NCBI RefSeq assembly: GCF_932526225.1
Contig: NC_064041.1
Span: 9,840,813 to 9,904,812 of the forward strand
From: Nematostella vectensis
Lineage: Eukaryota; Cnidaria; Anthozoa; Actiniaria; Edwardsiidae
Direction: 5' to 3'
DNA length: 64,000 nucleotides
The notes below the pieces were generated by a model, which was not told the origin of the DNA, searched no databases, and saw nothing but the letters and a program-made list of their open reading frames with translations. The first letter of the stretch is position 1. Every line of letters starts with the position of its first letter. A program made the translations under genes and the position numbers. Shown here piece by piece: positions 45,315 to 57,000 of the stretch.

Positions 45315-45521
45315 TGATTTGCTAAAAAAAAAATTGTTATGTTGGCCACGGTAGCGTCGATCGCATTTTCAGTGCTGCTCCAATGCACTGACTATATGAG
45401 TTCTACGACGAAATACAGTAGCAAAGCAAATGATCTGTTTATTTACAATGTCCTTTCATACAAGATACTGATCGTATAACAGTAAAATAATACTGTGCCT
45501 TTAAACTTTAACAAACCAAAT

Positions 45522-45677
45522 TAGTACGAGGCGCGTAGCGACGATTTTCTAAGAGGGAGCAGACCATTTCAAATGGCGTAAAAACTGGCAAATCTTCAAT
45601 AGGGATAGGCATTAGCAGAAGATCGGATGCCTCTACCACCCCCCCCCCCCCCCACCTCCAACTACGCACCTAGTACT
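45522..45677. mobile_element. MITE-like element with GTAC.AGG.GCGTAG termini
   Basis: Left end GTACGAGGCGCGTAGCGACG; right end, inverted, GTACTAGGTGCGTAGTTGGA. A C-rich run precedes the right end. Termini match imperfectly after the first 17 bases. Confidence 0.65.
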
Positions 45678-46548
45678 TCCCGTTACAACAGAAGTCTTTG
45701 AAGTAGAGGAAAAAGCTTCTACAGTTTCAGGGTAGTATGCTAGTGAATGATCATCTTTACTCTCTCTACATCTCTAAAAATGGTTCATCTACTGTAATTC
45801 GGTGTACAAAAGGTTACTTTACACAATGTGCATAGACACAGCATTATTAAGGTAAAGGTCTACCGCAAATGGATTCACTGTGACTATGGCATGACAAGAA
45901 ACCTCCACTCAGACACAAAGGCGTACCATATTCAAGGGTAAGGCAACGTATATCATTTTTAAGGGCGAGGAGACTAAGTAGAAAAAAACAGACGGGTGAA
46001 TCTTTTAGAGATAAATACATAAAATGGAGACCTGGGGTTCGGGGGGAGGGTTGGTAAGATTTTCAGAAAATAAGAATTACAGAATTTGAAGCCCACTGCT
46101 TCCAGGCTTAAATAATGTACAGTCCCTTTATCATCTACTATATCGGAAAAAGGCCAAAATGTCTATATAAATAGTAAAAGCTAGAAGCTCACTACAAAGT
46201 ACATTCGATAAAAATAGCACCATTAAACTTCGCTAACAGCCAATCAAACGCGACGAGATGTGGGCTATGAGGTTCTTCCGTAGACAAAGCAACGAAGGTT
46301 GGTAATATGTTATCTGCTTTCCCCTCGCTATATGAGACTTACAGCATGACCACAAAAATGAATAACACGAAAAGAGGTGTCTTTAGCAAGGGAGTGTTAA
46401 AAAGCTGCTGAACAAAGTCAGCCATTTCGCCAACTTAGCAGCTATAGAGTCAGTAAACAGGCATATACATATCTACGATCCTGGCATTTTAAAGACATAA
46501 TTTAACTTCCCTGATTATGCCAATGATTTTGCAATTTTGCATGTAACT

Positions 46549-46693
46549 TAGAGTGGTTTTCAAAATCCCGTGCAACAAAATGTAATTGCTAAGGTGTAAT
46601 AGTCAAGACAGAACAAAAGAGAACAAAGAGATTACAGTGTATTATTACTAAATGGACTAAAACGTATTTTACGGGTTTTTGAAAACCACTCTA
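46549..46693. mobile_element. MITE with GAGTGGTTTTCAAAA termini (copy 2)
   Basis: Ends GAGTGGTTTTCAAAATCCCG and, inverted, GAGTGGTTTTCAAAAACCCG, flanked by TA/TA, consistent with a TA target duplication. The interior contains AGAACAAAAGAGAACAAAGA, the reverse complement of the phrase in copy 1. Confidence 0.9.
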
Positions 46694-46849
46694 TACGAAG
46701 AAAAAATAAAAGCTGACTAAGTTCCTTTAAGTTTTTTCTGAAAGTTGGTTCCGTTGAATCGTTAAATGTACCTCTCCTTTGAACACTTGGGGTGATCACT
46801 CGAAAACACCTTACAATGTTCACGTTTTTGTGGTCACGCTGTTATGGTA

Positions 46850-47365
46850 CGTTCATGATATGCACATGGTACGGCCATGGTACGAACACAACGGCGATGG
46901 TACGGTCACTATAGTGGTAGTCACAGTATAGTCACGGTACGGTCACGGTACGGTCACTACAGTGGTAGTCACAGTATAGTCACGGTACGGTCACGGTAGG
47001 GTCACTACAGTGGTAGTCACAGTATAGTCACGGTACGGTCACGGTACGGTCACTACAGTGGTAGTCACAGTATAGTCACGGTACGGTCACTACAGTGGTA
47101 GTCACAGTATAGTCACGGTACGGTCACGGTACGGTCACTACAGTGGTAGTCACAGTATAGTCACGGTACGGTCACTACAGTGGTAGTCACAGTATAGTCA
47201 CGGTACGGTCACGGTACGGTTACGGTACGGTCACGGTACGGTCACGGTACGGTCACTACAGTGGTAGTCACAGTATAGTCACGGTACGGTCACGGTACGG
47301 TCACGGTACGGTCACTACAGTGGTTGTCACAGTATAGTCACGGTACGGTCACGGTACGGTCATTA
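46850..47365 (+). repeat. Composite minisatellite with nested 11-bp unit
   Basis: A core of about 37 bp (CACTACAGTGGTAGTCACAG then TATAGTCACGGTACGGT) is repeated eight or more times, with one to several extra copies of the 11-mer TCACGGTACGG inserted, giving periods of 37, 48 and longer. It lies about 400 bp beyond the PRPF38B stop codon. Confidence 0.95.
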
Positions 47366-47774
47366 GGAAGTAATAGCAAGGACAACAGCAACACTCGGGG
47401 AGATCCGACCCTCAACTTTCTGTGAAACTTAAATAAGCCTAGAACCTTTTTTTTGTAAAACAGGTAGTCCCCGTCCACGACAGATAGTGAAAATTTCTGC
47501 TTTTACAACATGGTTTAGTGGAGAACAGACGAAATATTTCAGACAGTTTTAATTTTCGAATAGTTTGCTACCGTCGCTGTCCTAGTTGCTAAAACGTATT
47601 GCGTTACAACAATCAATGGAAGTGGTTTAATAACGGCTATGTCACTGGTACGGTTAGATAGCCATGTGGCCATGGCATGGTAACCCTACTTAGTCATGGC
47701 TAGTAACAGCACCACACATTAACGATAAGTTCTCTATTGCGAGAGATATATATGTAGTAAAAAACACTAGTGAA

Positions 47775-50700
47775 CTACCTACTGTTAGACCTTCCGCGAT
47801 GCCTGCTTCTAGACTCTTCACGCTCACGACTACGTCGCTTGGGACTGCGTTCACGTGACCTCCTCTTTCTGTCATCTCGTCTTCGCTCCCGGCTTCTACT
47901 TCTTCTCCTGTCACGACTTCGACTGCGGCTTTTTCTACGGTCGCGACTACGGCTGCGTTTGCGATCTCGGTCTCGACTGTGACGTCTGTCACGGTGTCTG
48001 TCACGCTCAATATCACGATATCTGTCACGTTCAGAGTCACGTGGTCTGTCACGGTCCGGATCGCGTGACTTGTCACGGCTGTTGCGCCGACTGGAATGGT
48101 CACGGCTTCTGCTGCGTGACCTTTTGGGTCTAGAGTCACTCTCCGCACTTCTGCGTGACCGATCGGTGTTCTCTCGACCGTTTTCAGCTCCAGGTCGTCT
48201 GTTTGGGCTAAAAAAGACAATAGTGGTGATGTGTTGGCTTCATTTAAGCCTATTTTGGTGATGTTCAAAGCAGTTTATAGCTCTACCTGTATAACTGTGA
48301 ATATCGGAAATACATATGGAATGTTTGCTCCGAATGTTTGTCGGACTTGTAACATGTTTCAACTACTGTAGTCTCAGTGTCTAGATTATCGCCAAGTCAT
48401 AAGAAGACAATAAACATTCCATGCATATTTTGGGTGTTCATGATTTTACTAGTTGCACATGAGTAACTTGCCTGGCTATGTTTGTCAAATGACCATCAAT
48501 GACTTGATGGATCGAATTTGCTTTTCCCTCCGCCTCCCCCTCCCCCAATGACAAGTACCTTTCTTGGGTTGCCTCCCACGTCCCATCAGCCTTTTTCTTA
48601 TGATCATCACAGAGATTCTTCTCCTTCAGCTTTTTCTCCAGATCCTTCTGGATGGGGACCGGAATGCGGGGGAAAAGGGTGCCGTACCATTCTAACTTCA
48701 AGAGGAAGCTGCGTACAAGCTGTCCCATCGTCATGGTACACCCAGTGCCTGCTTTAGGGTCAACTTCCTGGAGAAACAGAACAGACAGCTGCAGATAAGA
48801 ACCTGGTTGCTACATATTAACACAAAATACACAGTGTTGCAGACTTTGTACACCAAACCTCTATGCAATAGCAAAATTACCATTAAAATTAGATATAAAG
48901 TAAGGGACAAATCTGGGGATAAATTTGGTATAAAGATTTTATCCCATCGATCATGAAAATCAGTGCTGTAATAATTATGATTTATAATGAAAAATGGGGA
49001 TATACAAAACATGCATACACAGTATTTTGTGTTGGTGGTTGTATTAATGTTACCACAGAGCCAATTTTTAACTTAAATCTAGTTGCCAAGAGACACAAAC
49101 ATTGTAGTGGTTTGAAAATGTTACAAATAACCTAAATATAATTCCAAATTTCTGTATTATACAAAAAAGCATACATAACCTAAAGCTTTGAATAGGTATA
49201 GTGCCAATAATTGTGTAAAATCAATGCACTGTTAAATAACCACGTTTCAAAGAGAAGATCAGTAGTTTTATTTTACAGTTGCTTTTTTAGGAACATTTTC
49301 AAACCAGTGCGTGCAAGATTCCATATAACCTAAATTATATCAACAATACAAGTTTATAAGTGGAGATATGGTAGCAAAAGGCCATCAGTTCTACTTAAGA
49401 GTAACCTCATTTTCTGAAGCAAAAGCCTCTTGCACAAGATGATGCGGGGGCCAGTGAGTAAAAGGTACATCCAATGGACGTTAAACAGTGCTACTGACCC
49501 TAGAACAACACAATAAAGGTGTCAACACCCACATGCACGCATGGCTTTATGGGAAATCACAACGCAGTTCCTGGGTACCAGGCTGCAGACTGTAACAAAC
49601 TCGCTGAAGCAAGAATGAAGTAAAACAAGAGAGGCATCGCTTGCAAATAATAGACAATCTGGTGACAGGTTGGAGTAGTCAATTAAAGCAAAAGCACATG
49701 TTTTCCAGAAACTCTTTTTTAAAACTCTGTAGTCTTTCTTTAATATCCTTACTGCACTGTAAAAGTTCTGTCAAGGTTTTTTGTTTACCACAGAAAAATC
49801 CAACAATTTATCAGATGATGAACTGCTTCTTCTACTGTACAATAAGGGGATTTTGTCTGATTGTTTACAGCTTGCAACCCAGCCCCACTTCCTTGAATGG
49901 TACTCACCACTGTTTCTAGTCCAGGTGAACAGAATTTTGCAAACAACTACCACAAATAGTACTGCATGAAATGATCTCATGGCAGTGTTCTCAAAGGGGA
50001 TGAAATACACTTCAGCTCCAAAGAAAAGGTTGGGTCTATGGCACTTTAATTCACTTTGAGGGAGGTTTGGGTTGTAGTAAGCGGAATTCAAGAGAGAAAG
50101 ATCTTATGTCTGATTGAAATGTCTTTATATATTCCAAATTTGACACAAACGTATTCGACACTTATTGACCATATTAGTGTTCTGATTTAACTTCACTCAC
50201 TCAAAATATGTATGTAATTTAATAATCAAACAGTGAGTGTAGAGGAATTCATTTGACCTTCAAGTAGTCCACTGCCAAAATAGTGTACCAAAATAATTGA
50301 AATTAACTCGATACTGTTTTAACTGCCTTGGAAAACATTTTTCAAACGATTGTGAAATTATAAAGGGAATGCTATAGAGTTGAAATTGACATTGAGAAAA
50401 ACAGTGTGTCTTGGAGAATTAAAATTAACAGCTTCCAATAAAGATGTTTAACTATAAACACTACGTTTTGCTCTAAAAGACACCAAAACCAAACCAGCAG
50501 GGCTTAAACTTCTGAAACAAGATTGTTTATGCCAAATGATACATTACTGCTATTCTGTTGGAACTTGTCTTAAACAGTTTGACCAGATTAAAATTTTATA
50601 GAGTATTATGCCGCATAAGAGACATTCTTCTATTATTCAGGAGCACTGACGTAATAATAATAAACCTGGAGCAGTGTTGCTGAAGAAATACTCCACCAAG

Positions 50701-53333
50701 AGAGTGAAGGGGCTCACATGAGGAAAACACTGCCTGGAGCTGCTAGCAAAACAGAAGATTAAGTATTTTAATGCAGAAATACTTGACTCACCTCCTCATC
50801 TTCTAGGTACGGCTCATACCATTCCCACAGGTCTGCTGGTGGCTGGCAATATCTGAAACAACAACAAGACAGGGAAGTCCCAGGTGATGTGAACAGGTTT
50901 ATTTATTTGTGGGTGAACTCATAATAACAAATGATATAGCATGCACACTTAAGGTAATTCCCTTGAAATAGTTCTACAACCCAGAATTTTTTTTTAAAAC
51001 TTGGCATAAACAATATTGAAGTTCAGGGCTTTCAAAAAATGTAACAAAAAAATGGGGGTACCGAACTCGTTTTCACAACAGAGGGGCGTAGAGTTGACGC
51101 GTTTTTACTGATTGCGCAAGGAAAAATCCCTACTCTTAGTTTTCAAAAAGATTGCCTATAGTCTTTAGAAAATTAAGTTCTGTTTGTAGAGCTGCCAAAA
51201 TCAGACCTCCTAAACAATAACCCATAATAGCTAATGTTCAAAACAAATCACATTTTAAGAGATCGCACTAAAAGACATTGTTTTCGCCACCATTAATACG
51301 TTAAAAAGCGCCATTTTGAAGTATTTTTACGGCTTTTAAGAGAAATAACAAAACTTCTACAACCCAACTTTTTTTCTTTTTTCAGTATATCATTTTCCCA
51401 TATATATTTAACTATTTGAGCAAATAAAAAATGGGGGTAACCGACTTCATTTTTCTGTCAAAGCGATTTTAAGTAAAAAACGCGCGCCTTTTGCTGTGTT
51501 TTCTTGTACAACTGTGGCACGTGCGCACTTAATACCGGAAAATTCGAGCTGTCATTCAAGTGATCAAAATCATAGCTGGAAAACATTTGGCAGAAGGAGG
51601 GAGGCATCAATTATTCATTGTATGTTGCAGGCATGTTGTTGCCAAATACTGTATGTCTTAGGAGTGCAACTTTACGTCTACTGGCATTGTTAAGTCCAAG
51701 GGCAGATCTACAAACATTAGGGGTAAGCTTACATAGTATGACCCTCTCCCTATTTTCAGATTATTTCTTTTTTTAGTTATTGGAACTGCTGGATTCATCA
51801 CAGGATTTCAGAAATTAAAATTTGACAAGAAAGTTAAAATGCATGTATGCAACTAAATTTGTCATTGAATTAAATTGATTTTGATAAAGCACTCCCATAT
51901 ATTCAGGATGATTTTTAAAATGTTAAAAAAATTCCCAGATCATTTCATTATTTCAAGGAACTGCATACACACCTGATGTACATGAATCCCAAAGCCCGAA
52001 TATATGGAGAGTCTGTATGCGTTAGCAAGCCATTTAACTGTTTCCTGGTCAGACGGAGGGTGAAAAGCTTGTATAGGAGGCAGTATGCAGTAGAGACAAT
52101 GCCGCCAGCACCAACACCCCGCACCTACACCACACACGGAAAAAGACAATGAGCCTGATCTAGAAGGAATATAAAATCGTTGGTTGTACCTAAAAAAATC
52201 GTCTGAAAGTTAGTAGAACTATATATAGCCAACTAAAGAGTGCAGAAAGCATTTCCTGCTGCTGTTTATTATCTTAATCAAGTGTTAGATGGCCAAACTA
52301 AGCAAGTAACCAGGCACGTACACAGGGGGTTTCTTATTAAGAAATCTTTAAATACTATGCTTTTTCAATATGATACCTATGACTGCGCACCCCTCGTCAG
52401 CCAATCCTGGGTACGCGCCTGGTAACTACCTCTTTCGGAGCTAGGGCATCATGTCTCCTGACATCAGCCCTTATAAACAGGCATGATTCATCTATATATT
52501 GATGAACTGGTCTCATGGCAGACAAAAGTACAGTATTTCAATATTGCATCCCTGTCAGGCCACTGCTTAAAAAGTGAAATAATGACACCCATGTAACTGA
52601 GATACATAAAATGCATTTTACAATATATCAAAATTCAACTGTCATTGGATGCTTGTTGTATGCCTACTGGATCCTTTACGTAAACAAAGACCTGGTTAAT
52701 CTTTTACTTACCCCGCCACACATGCCCACTTGGCCTGATGTCTTGCGACTCCCTTTCTCCCAAGGTTCCAGATGGTCGACCTGTGAAGAATAAGGAAGAC
52801 AAATTCCACCAGAATATTTCTCTCCATTGCCGTCAATGTACCAAGGAAGTTAACAGTCAAATGCTTTGGTTTTGGTCTCTTATAGAAATTAAACATGTAA
52901 GTAATCATATATATTCCCATGTTATTTCCAGCTATTCAAGCAAAACACAAAGCATCTAACGATATCGATACCATCTTTTCCTGGATTCACATAGATTCCT
53001 GGTATTCCCACCAGTTAGATAAAAACCTGTTAATCGAATTTGGAGAAAAATCCAGTGAAAGGAAGACCTCCAGACGAGAAATCATTTCTAGAAAAACAGA
53101 ATAAACAAAATACCCGGCAGTATTGTTCAACAACCTTTCCTCACCTTATAATAAATCTCATCGACTACCTCATGATATGTTTTTAGCTGGTATAATTCGT
53201 TCTTGAAGTAAGGAGATTGTAAAATGTTAGTAAGAATCATGTTGTTCATGTTCATCGTCCTTTCGCTGCCCCATAACGGTAACGTGTTTTGTTTTTTAGT
53301 CGGTTGTTTCGACTCAAAATCCTCCGCTTCCAT
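47775..53333 (-). CDS. PRPF38B: Pre-mRNA-splicing factor 38B (PRPF38B)
   Basis: Nuclear splicing factor related to Prp38 of the spliceosomal B complex. Six exons (minus): 53333-53145, 52780-52712, 52124-51973, 50852-50792, 48767-48559 and 48207-47775, phases consistent, 370 aa. The conserved Prp38 domain runs NTLPLWGSERTMNMNNMILT, KTYHEVVDEIYYKV, EPWEKGSRKTSGQVGMCGGV, RGVGAGGIVSTAYCLLYKLF, DSPYIRALGFMYIRY, PPADLWEWYEPYLEDEE, then TMTMGQLVRSFLLKLEWYGT and LFPRIPVPIQKDL. The last exon is an arginine/serine- and RD-rich tail (RSRSRDHSSRRNSRDKSRD and so on), much shorter than in the 546-aa human protein. Head to head with RNF213; intron 3 carries a 52.3-kb MITE-free stretch and intron 2 a short MITE. 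Confidence 0.95.
51000..51480 (+). repeat. Two related segments in PRPF38B intron 3
   Basis: Near 50980-51085 and 51355-51465 the phrases TCTACAACCCA, a T-rich tract, AAAAAATGGGGGTA then CCGAACTCG or CCGACTTCATTTTT occur in the same order. This looks like an old direct duplication or two copies of a dispersed repeat. Confidence 0.55.
52311..52421. mobile_element. Short MITE, CAGGCACGTACACAG family (copy 2)
   Basis: Begins CAGGCACGTACACAGGGGG and ends CTGGGTACGCGCCTG, flanked by exact GTAAC direct repeats (52306-52310 and 52422-52426). The interior TATGCTTTTTCAATATGATA, then CCTATGACTGCGCACCCC, is shared with 4705-4854. It lies in PRPF38B intron 2. Confidence 0.9.
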
Positions 53334-54054
53334 CTTCTAGACACTGGAATAGGGAATTAAAAAAGATTCAAAATATTTTTCTTGTCCCAGCTTTTCGTTG
53401 AGATACTATAAGGCTGGGTAAATTGAAGTAAAACTTTGAAGCGTATTCTACGAAGTTTTGGTGATGGTTACAAAATGGCGGATCATTCGAAATCACCCAC
53501 AATGCTCTTCGATTCGTCCCAGTCTATATTGAAAACTCAGTTGTGATACACACAGGCACCCCACAGTAAAAAAAATATTTGTGCGAAGCGAAAATAATAA
53601 TGATAAAATCATTAAAATTCTATACTAATACAAGCTATCTTCCTAAATTTAACAAGAAGACAATGACTGGAAACTGAAAAAATGATTGCATTTTATCTCG
53701 TTACGAGGGCTGTGTTAAGGAACTCTTGGTCTGTTTGCTGCAATTTAGACTAGTTTATCCGATTTTTTTATTTGCATCAGACATGCATTCTGAAATCATA
53801 CCCTATAAGATAAATCACTATTCAATCAAGCCAGAAAGCGCACTAAATTTTTTCAGAGGCTTTTGTTTTGCGTTCCAGAACGCGCGCGCGCATTCAATTA
53901 CGTCATTTCCGGCAGGGGCTTTTTTTGCAATTTCTTGGAAATGCGCTAGATTTTGAAGCGGCTCACAGGAGTCATTGCTACCATTTGGGGCGTAGAGCTT
54001 TTCACTAAAGACATGAAAAGCTTACGCTGATCTACAGAAGACAAAATCGTTGAG
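53334..54054. promoter_or_regulatory. Bidirectional promoter interval, PRPF38B / RNF213
   Basis: 721 bp between divergent start codons. Visible motifs: AAAATGGCGGAT (YY1-like, 53473-53483), a CGCGCGCGCG run and TTACGTCATTTCCGGCAG (CRE-like plus ETS-like) near 53880-53915. The last cluster probably serves RNF213, the nearer gene; that assignment is an inference. Confidence 0.6.
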
Positions 54055-57000
54055 ATGAAATGCCCGAATCGCAAGTGTAAAAACCCTAGCGTGGTGAAAC
54101 TTCTGTTTGAAACGGGAGCCGATGTTGACTATTGTCCCGCGTGTGGCGTTCCTCTCAAAGATCAATGCAGCAAATCAGAATCAAAATCAACTGATGTCTC
54201 TACCACAGTGTCCCCAAACAACCAGCTTTCCCCTAAGCAAAGTAAGTTTTATATCTAATAATCTCTGACCATGCAGTTTCTTAGGATGATGGTGTATTTT
54301 GCCTATTTAATGCGAGCTTAATCAATCGTAGCGATCTCAAGCTCAATAAATCTACATAATTTTTCTAGAGTTTATGCTCACAGAATCGACCTAGAGGACA
54401 TATAGTATGTGTGAGGGTTTTCATAGAGTAATTCGTAGCTCAAATGTCTTCTTTTCTGAACTTTTAAGGTGTTTCTTTGGGAGAGAGAAAGTGAAAGTAG
54501 GAAGTGAGCAGTTCGTAGTTCTACAACAACAGCTCGCAGGGGCGTCTGGGGGTATACCCTGATCATGTATTCATGTAATTCACTGAGTGCTTTATAGACA
54601 TGGGGCAATATGAAATCATTTTACTCATTTCAACAGCTATTGTATCATTCTTGCATTTTCTTGGTGGTGCTATGGTATGAGAAATGGTATTGAAACAATC
54701 TTTCAAGAACAATTTGATACTATTCACTTCTGCATGATGCCTGCATATTCATAGCGCTCGCTCAAGCATGAAACCAGCATTTTCTTGATTTAATTTACCT
54801 AGCGTATTTAAAAGCTCACCTCAGATTGATATAGGCTACATGTGTTTGTATTTTCATAATTTCGTAATTCAAATTATTTACATTTTATATAACAAGAGGA
54901 ATACCAGCAACCATGCTCATTTGCATACATGAGAAATTACATTGGTGACAATTAAATAGACCAAATTGACTACCGTAATTGTTTCAATAAGCTCCCCCCT
55001 CAAATAAGTGCCACCCCCCAATAAGTACCTCCTCTTAAAAGAAAAATATTTGTAAGCACCTCTCCCAAATAATTGCCTCACCTAAAACATGTTGCACTTT
55101 TATTTGACTTTGACAATAACTTCGTTGACTGAGTGCTAGAGGGGAAGTAACTTGATTTATGATAGGTGATCGATTAATGAGTTTTCTGTGTATTTGGGTC
55201 TACATGGGTCTAATTAACTATTTACTGGAGTTCATGAATTACTTAGGGTGTAAGAAAATCATTTTCAAACCATTAAAAGGTCGGCAGGTTACAGTTGTAG
55301 CACACCCTGTATTATTCTCTAACATGCCCCTGAATACCATTATAGAGACCACACTGGTGCAGTGGAGCTAGCCTAAAAGTGTGTGTGTGTTGGGGAGATG
55401 GAATTCAAGACATCCCTAGAGGGTGGTGCCCAGAAACCCTTGTCATAAACTCTTTTTCACCCAAATTCTTCCATATTTACCACATACTATCATGCAAGCA
55501 ATCTGATTGCCCACCCCTCTCCCCCTGTCCATTTATAGAACCATAGCAGGGGAAGGGGTACTTTGGGTGTAGCCATTATGCAAATTTGACCTCTCAAACA
55601 AGAAGTTTCATATGTAATAAGCACCCCGATCTTGGAGGTAATTTTCGCGTCAGAAAAGTGTGTATTATATAAACATGAGTAAATATGGTAAAAGTTTCAT
55701 TGTATCAAACATTTGTATCTAGTTGTATGTTTATGAGTATGGGTATGAGTATGGGATTTGCTGATTTTAGAAAAGTTAGCAGCACTTTATTTTATACGGC
55801 TCTCCTCTTGTTTTAATGTAAATCTGTGAACATGCTGGTGTTTTTCACATTCGTACAACTTTTTTTGGCTGCCCAATGTGGTGGTGGGGGGGGGGTTTAA
55901 AGGTGTTGGCAGGTTATGATGAAAAATAGGAAGGGCTCACAGAGTTTTACAAGAACATGGATGTAACCAAAAGCCTTAGTCGTTGTATGAACTAGGGGGT
56001 GGTGATAGGGTGGGGTGAAGGGGGCAGTCTCCATTTCATTCTCTATCTCTCTGTGTAGGGGATCTCTGCTTCCCTGCTACAACCCTGATGGCTGTAGGTG
56101 TATTTAGTGACTATCTTATATTTCACTCCACGAATGAGGGGAGGGGTAAAATGGAAATAAGCATAAGATATAAGATGGCCATCATCATTTCCTTTCAGAT
56201 TTATTCTCTTTTTATTCATATAGCAACTGAGGCCCGGCATGCACCTGGCCCCAGACAGTCCAACCCCTAGCCAGTCTACCCAATCATCGCATGTAACTGT
56301 ACATGTGACTGTAACCAAAACCGCTGAATTACAGACCCCAACACCCATCAAACCTGCCCTTCTTGGAGTTTCCTCACACGGCTACAACAATTCTTCATTG
56401 CATCCTTTGTCACCAGAATCTCAGCATCTGGCAGAAATAGGGCAGAGTTCTGCAGAGGTGTTGCCTTGCACTGGAAACATTGAAGCTCAAAGACTGAAAG
56501 AGGGTAGCTTGAAAGAAGAGGCTTTGACGTCACATGACCATGTGGTTGCCGACGAGCATGGTCCCAAGGTCTTTATTCATGAGAAGATTCAAGAGAACCA
56601 TGGTGAAGTCTCTCAGAAGGTTCCTACTGAACATGATAAAGAAATAAGAGAATTCGATAGTAATACTGGTGAGAAAGATGTGATTGAATCCATTTGTGTT
56701 GGTGTTGCTGAGTCCAGTCAGAAGGAGGATGGACTCAAAGCACCTGAGAAACACCTCTCAAAAAAATCCTTTGTCCAAATTCATCAAGCAACTTCTGGCT
56801 GTGCCACAGTTGGTAGTGTCGTTGTAGTTGGACGAGACATCAAGACTCCACCTGGATATGTTCCAGAGAACCCCACACCACATCATCCAACAATTAGACA
56901 TTCTTCTGGCAATGGTATTAAGTACACATCTTCTGTGCATCACACAGGAAGCACCACACCTAGAAATCAACAGGATAAACATGTTGGAGAAAAGTTGCAG

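Noticed and set aside
47770-48261. Plus-strand frames rich in Leu/Arg
   Set aside because: Antisense of the PRPF38B RS-domain exon.
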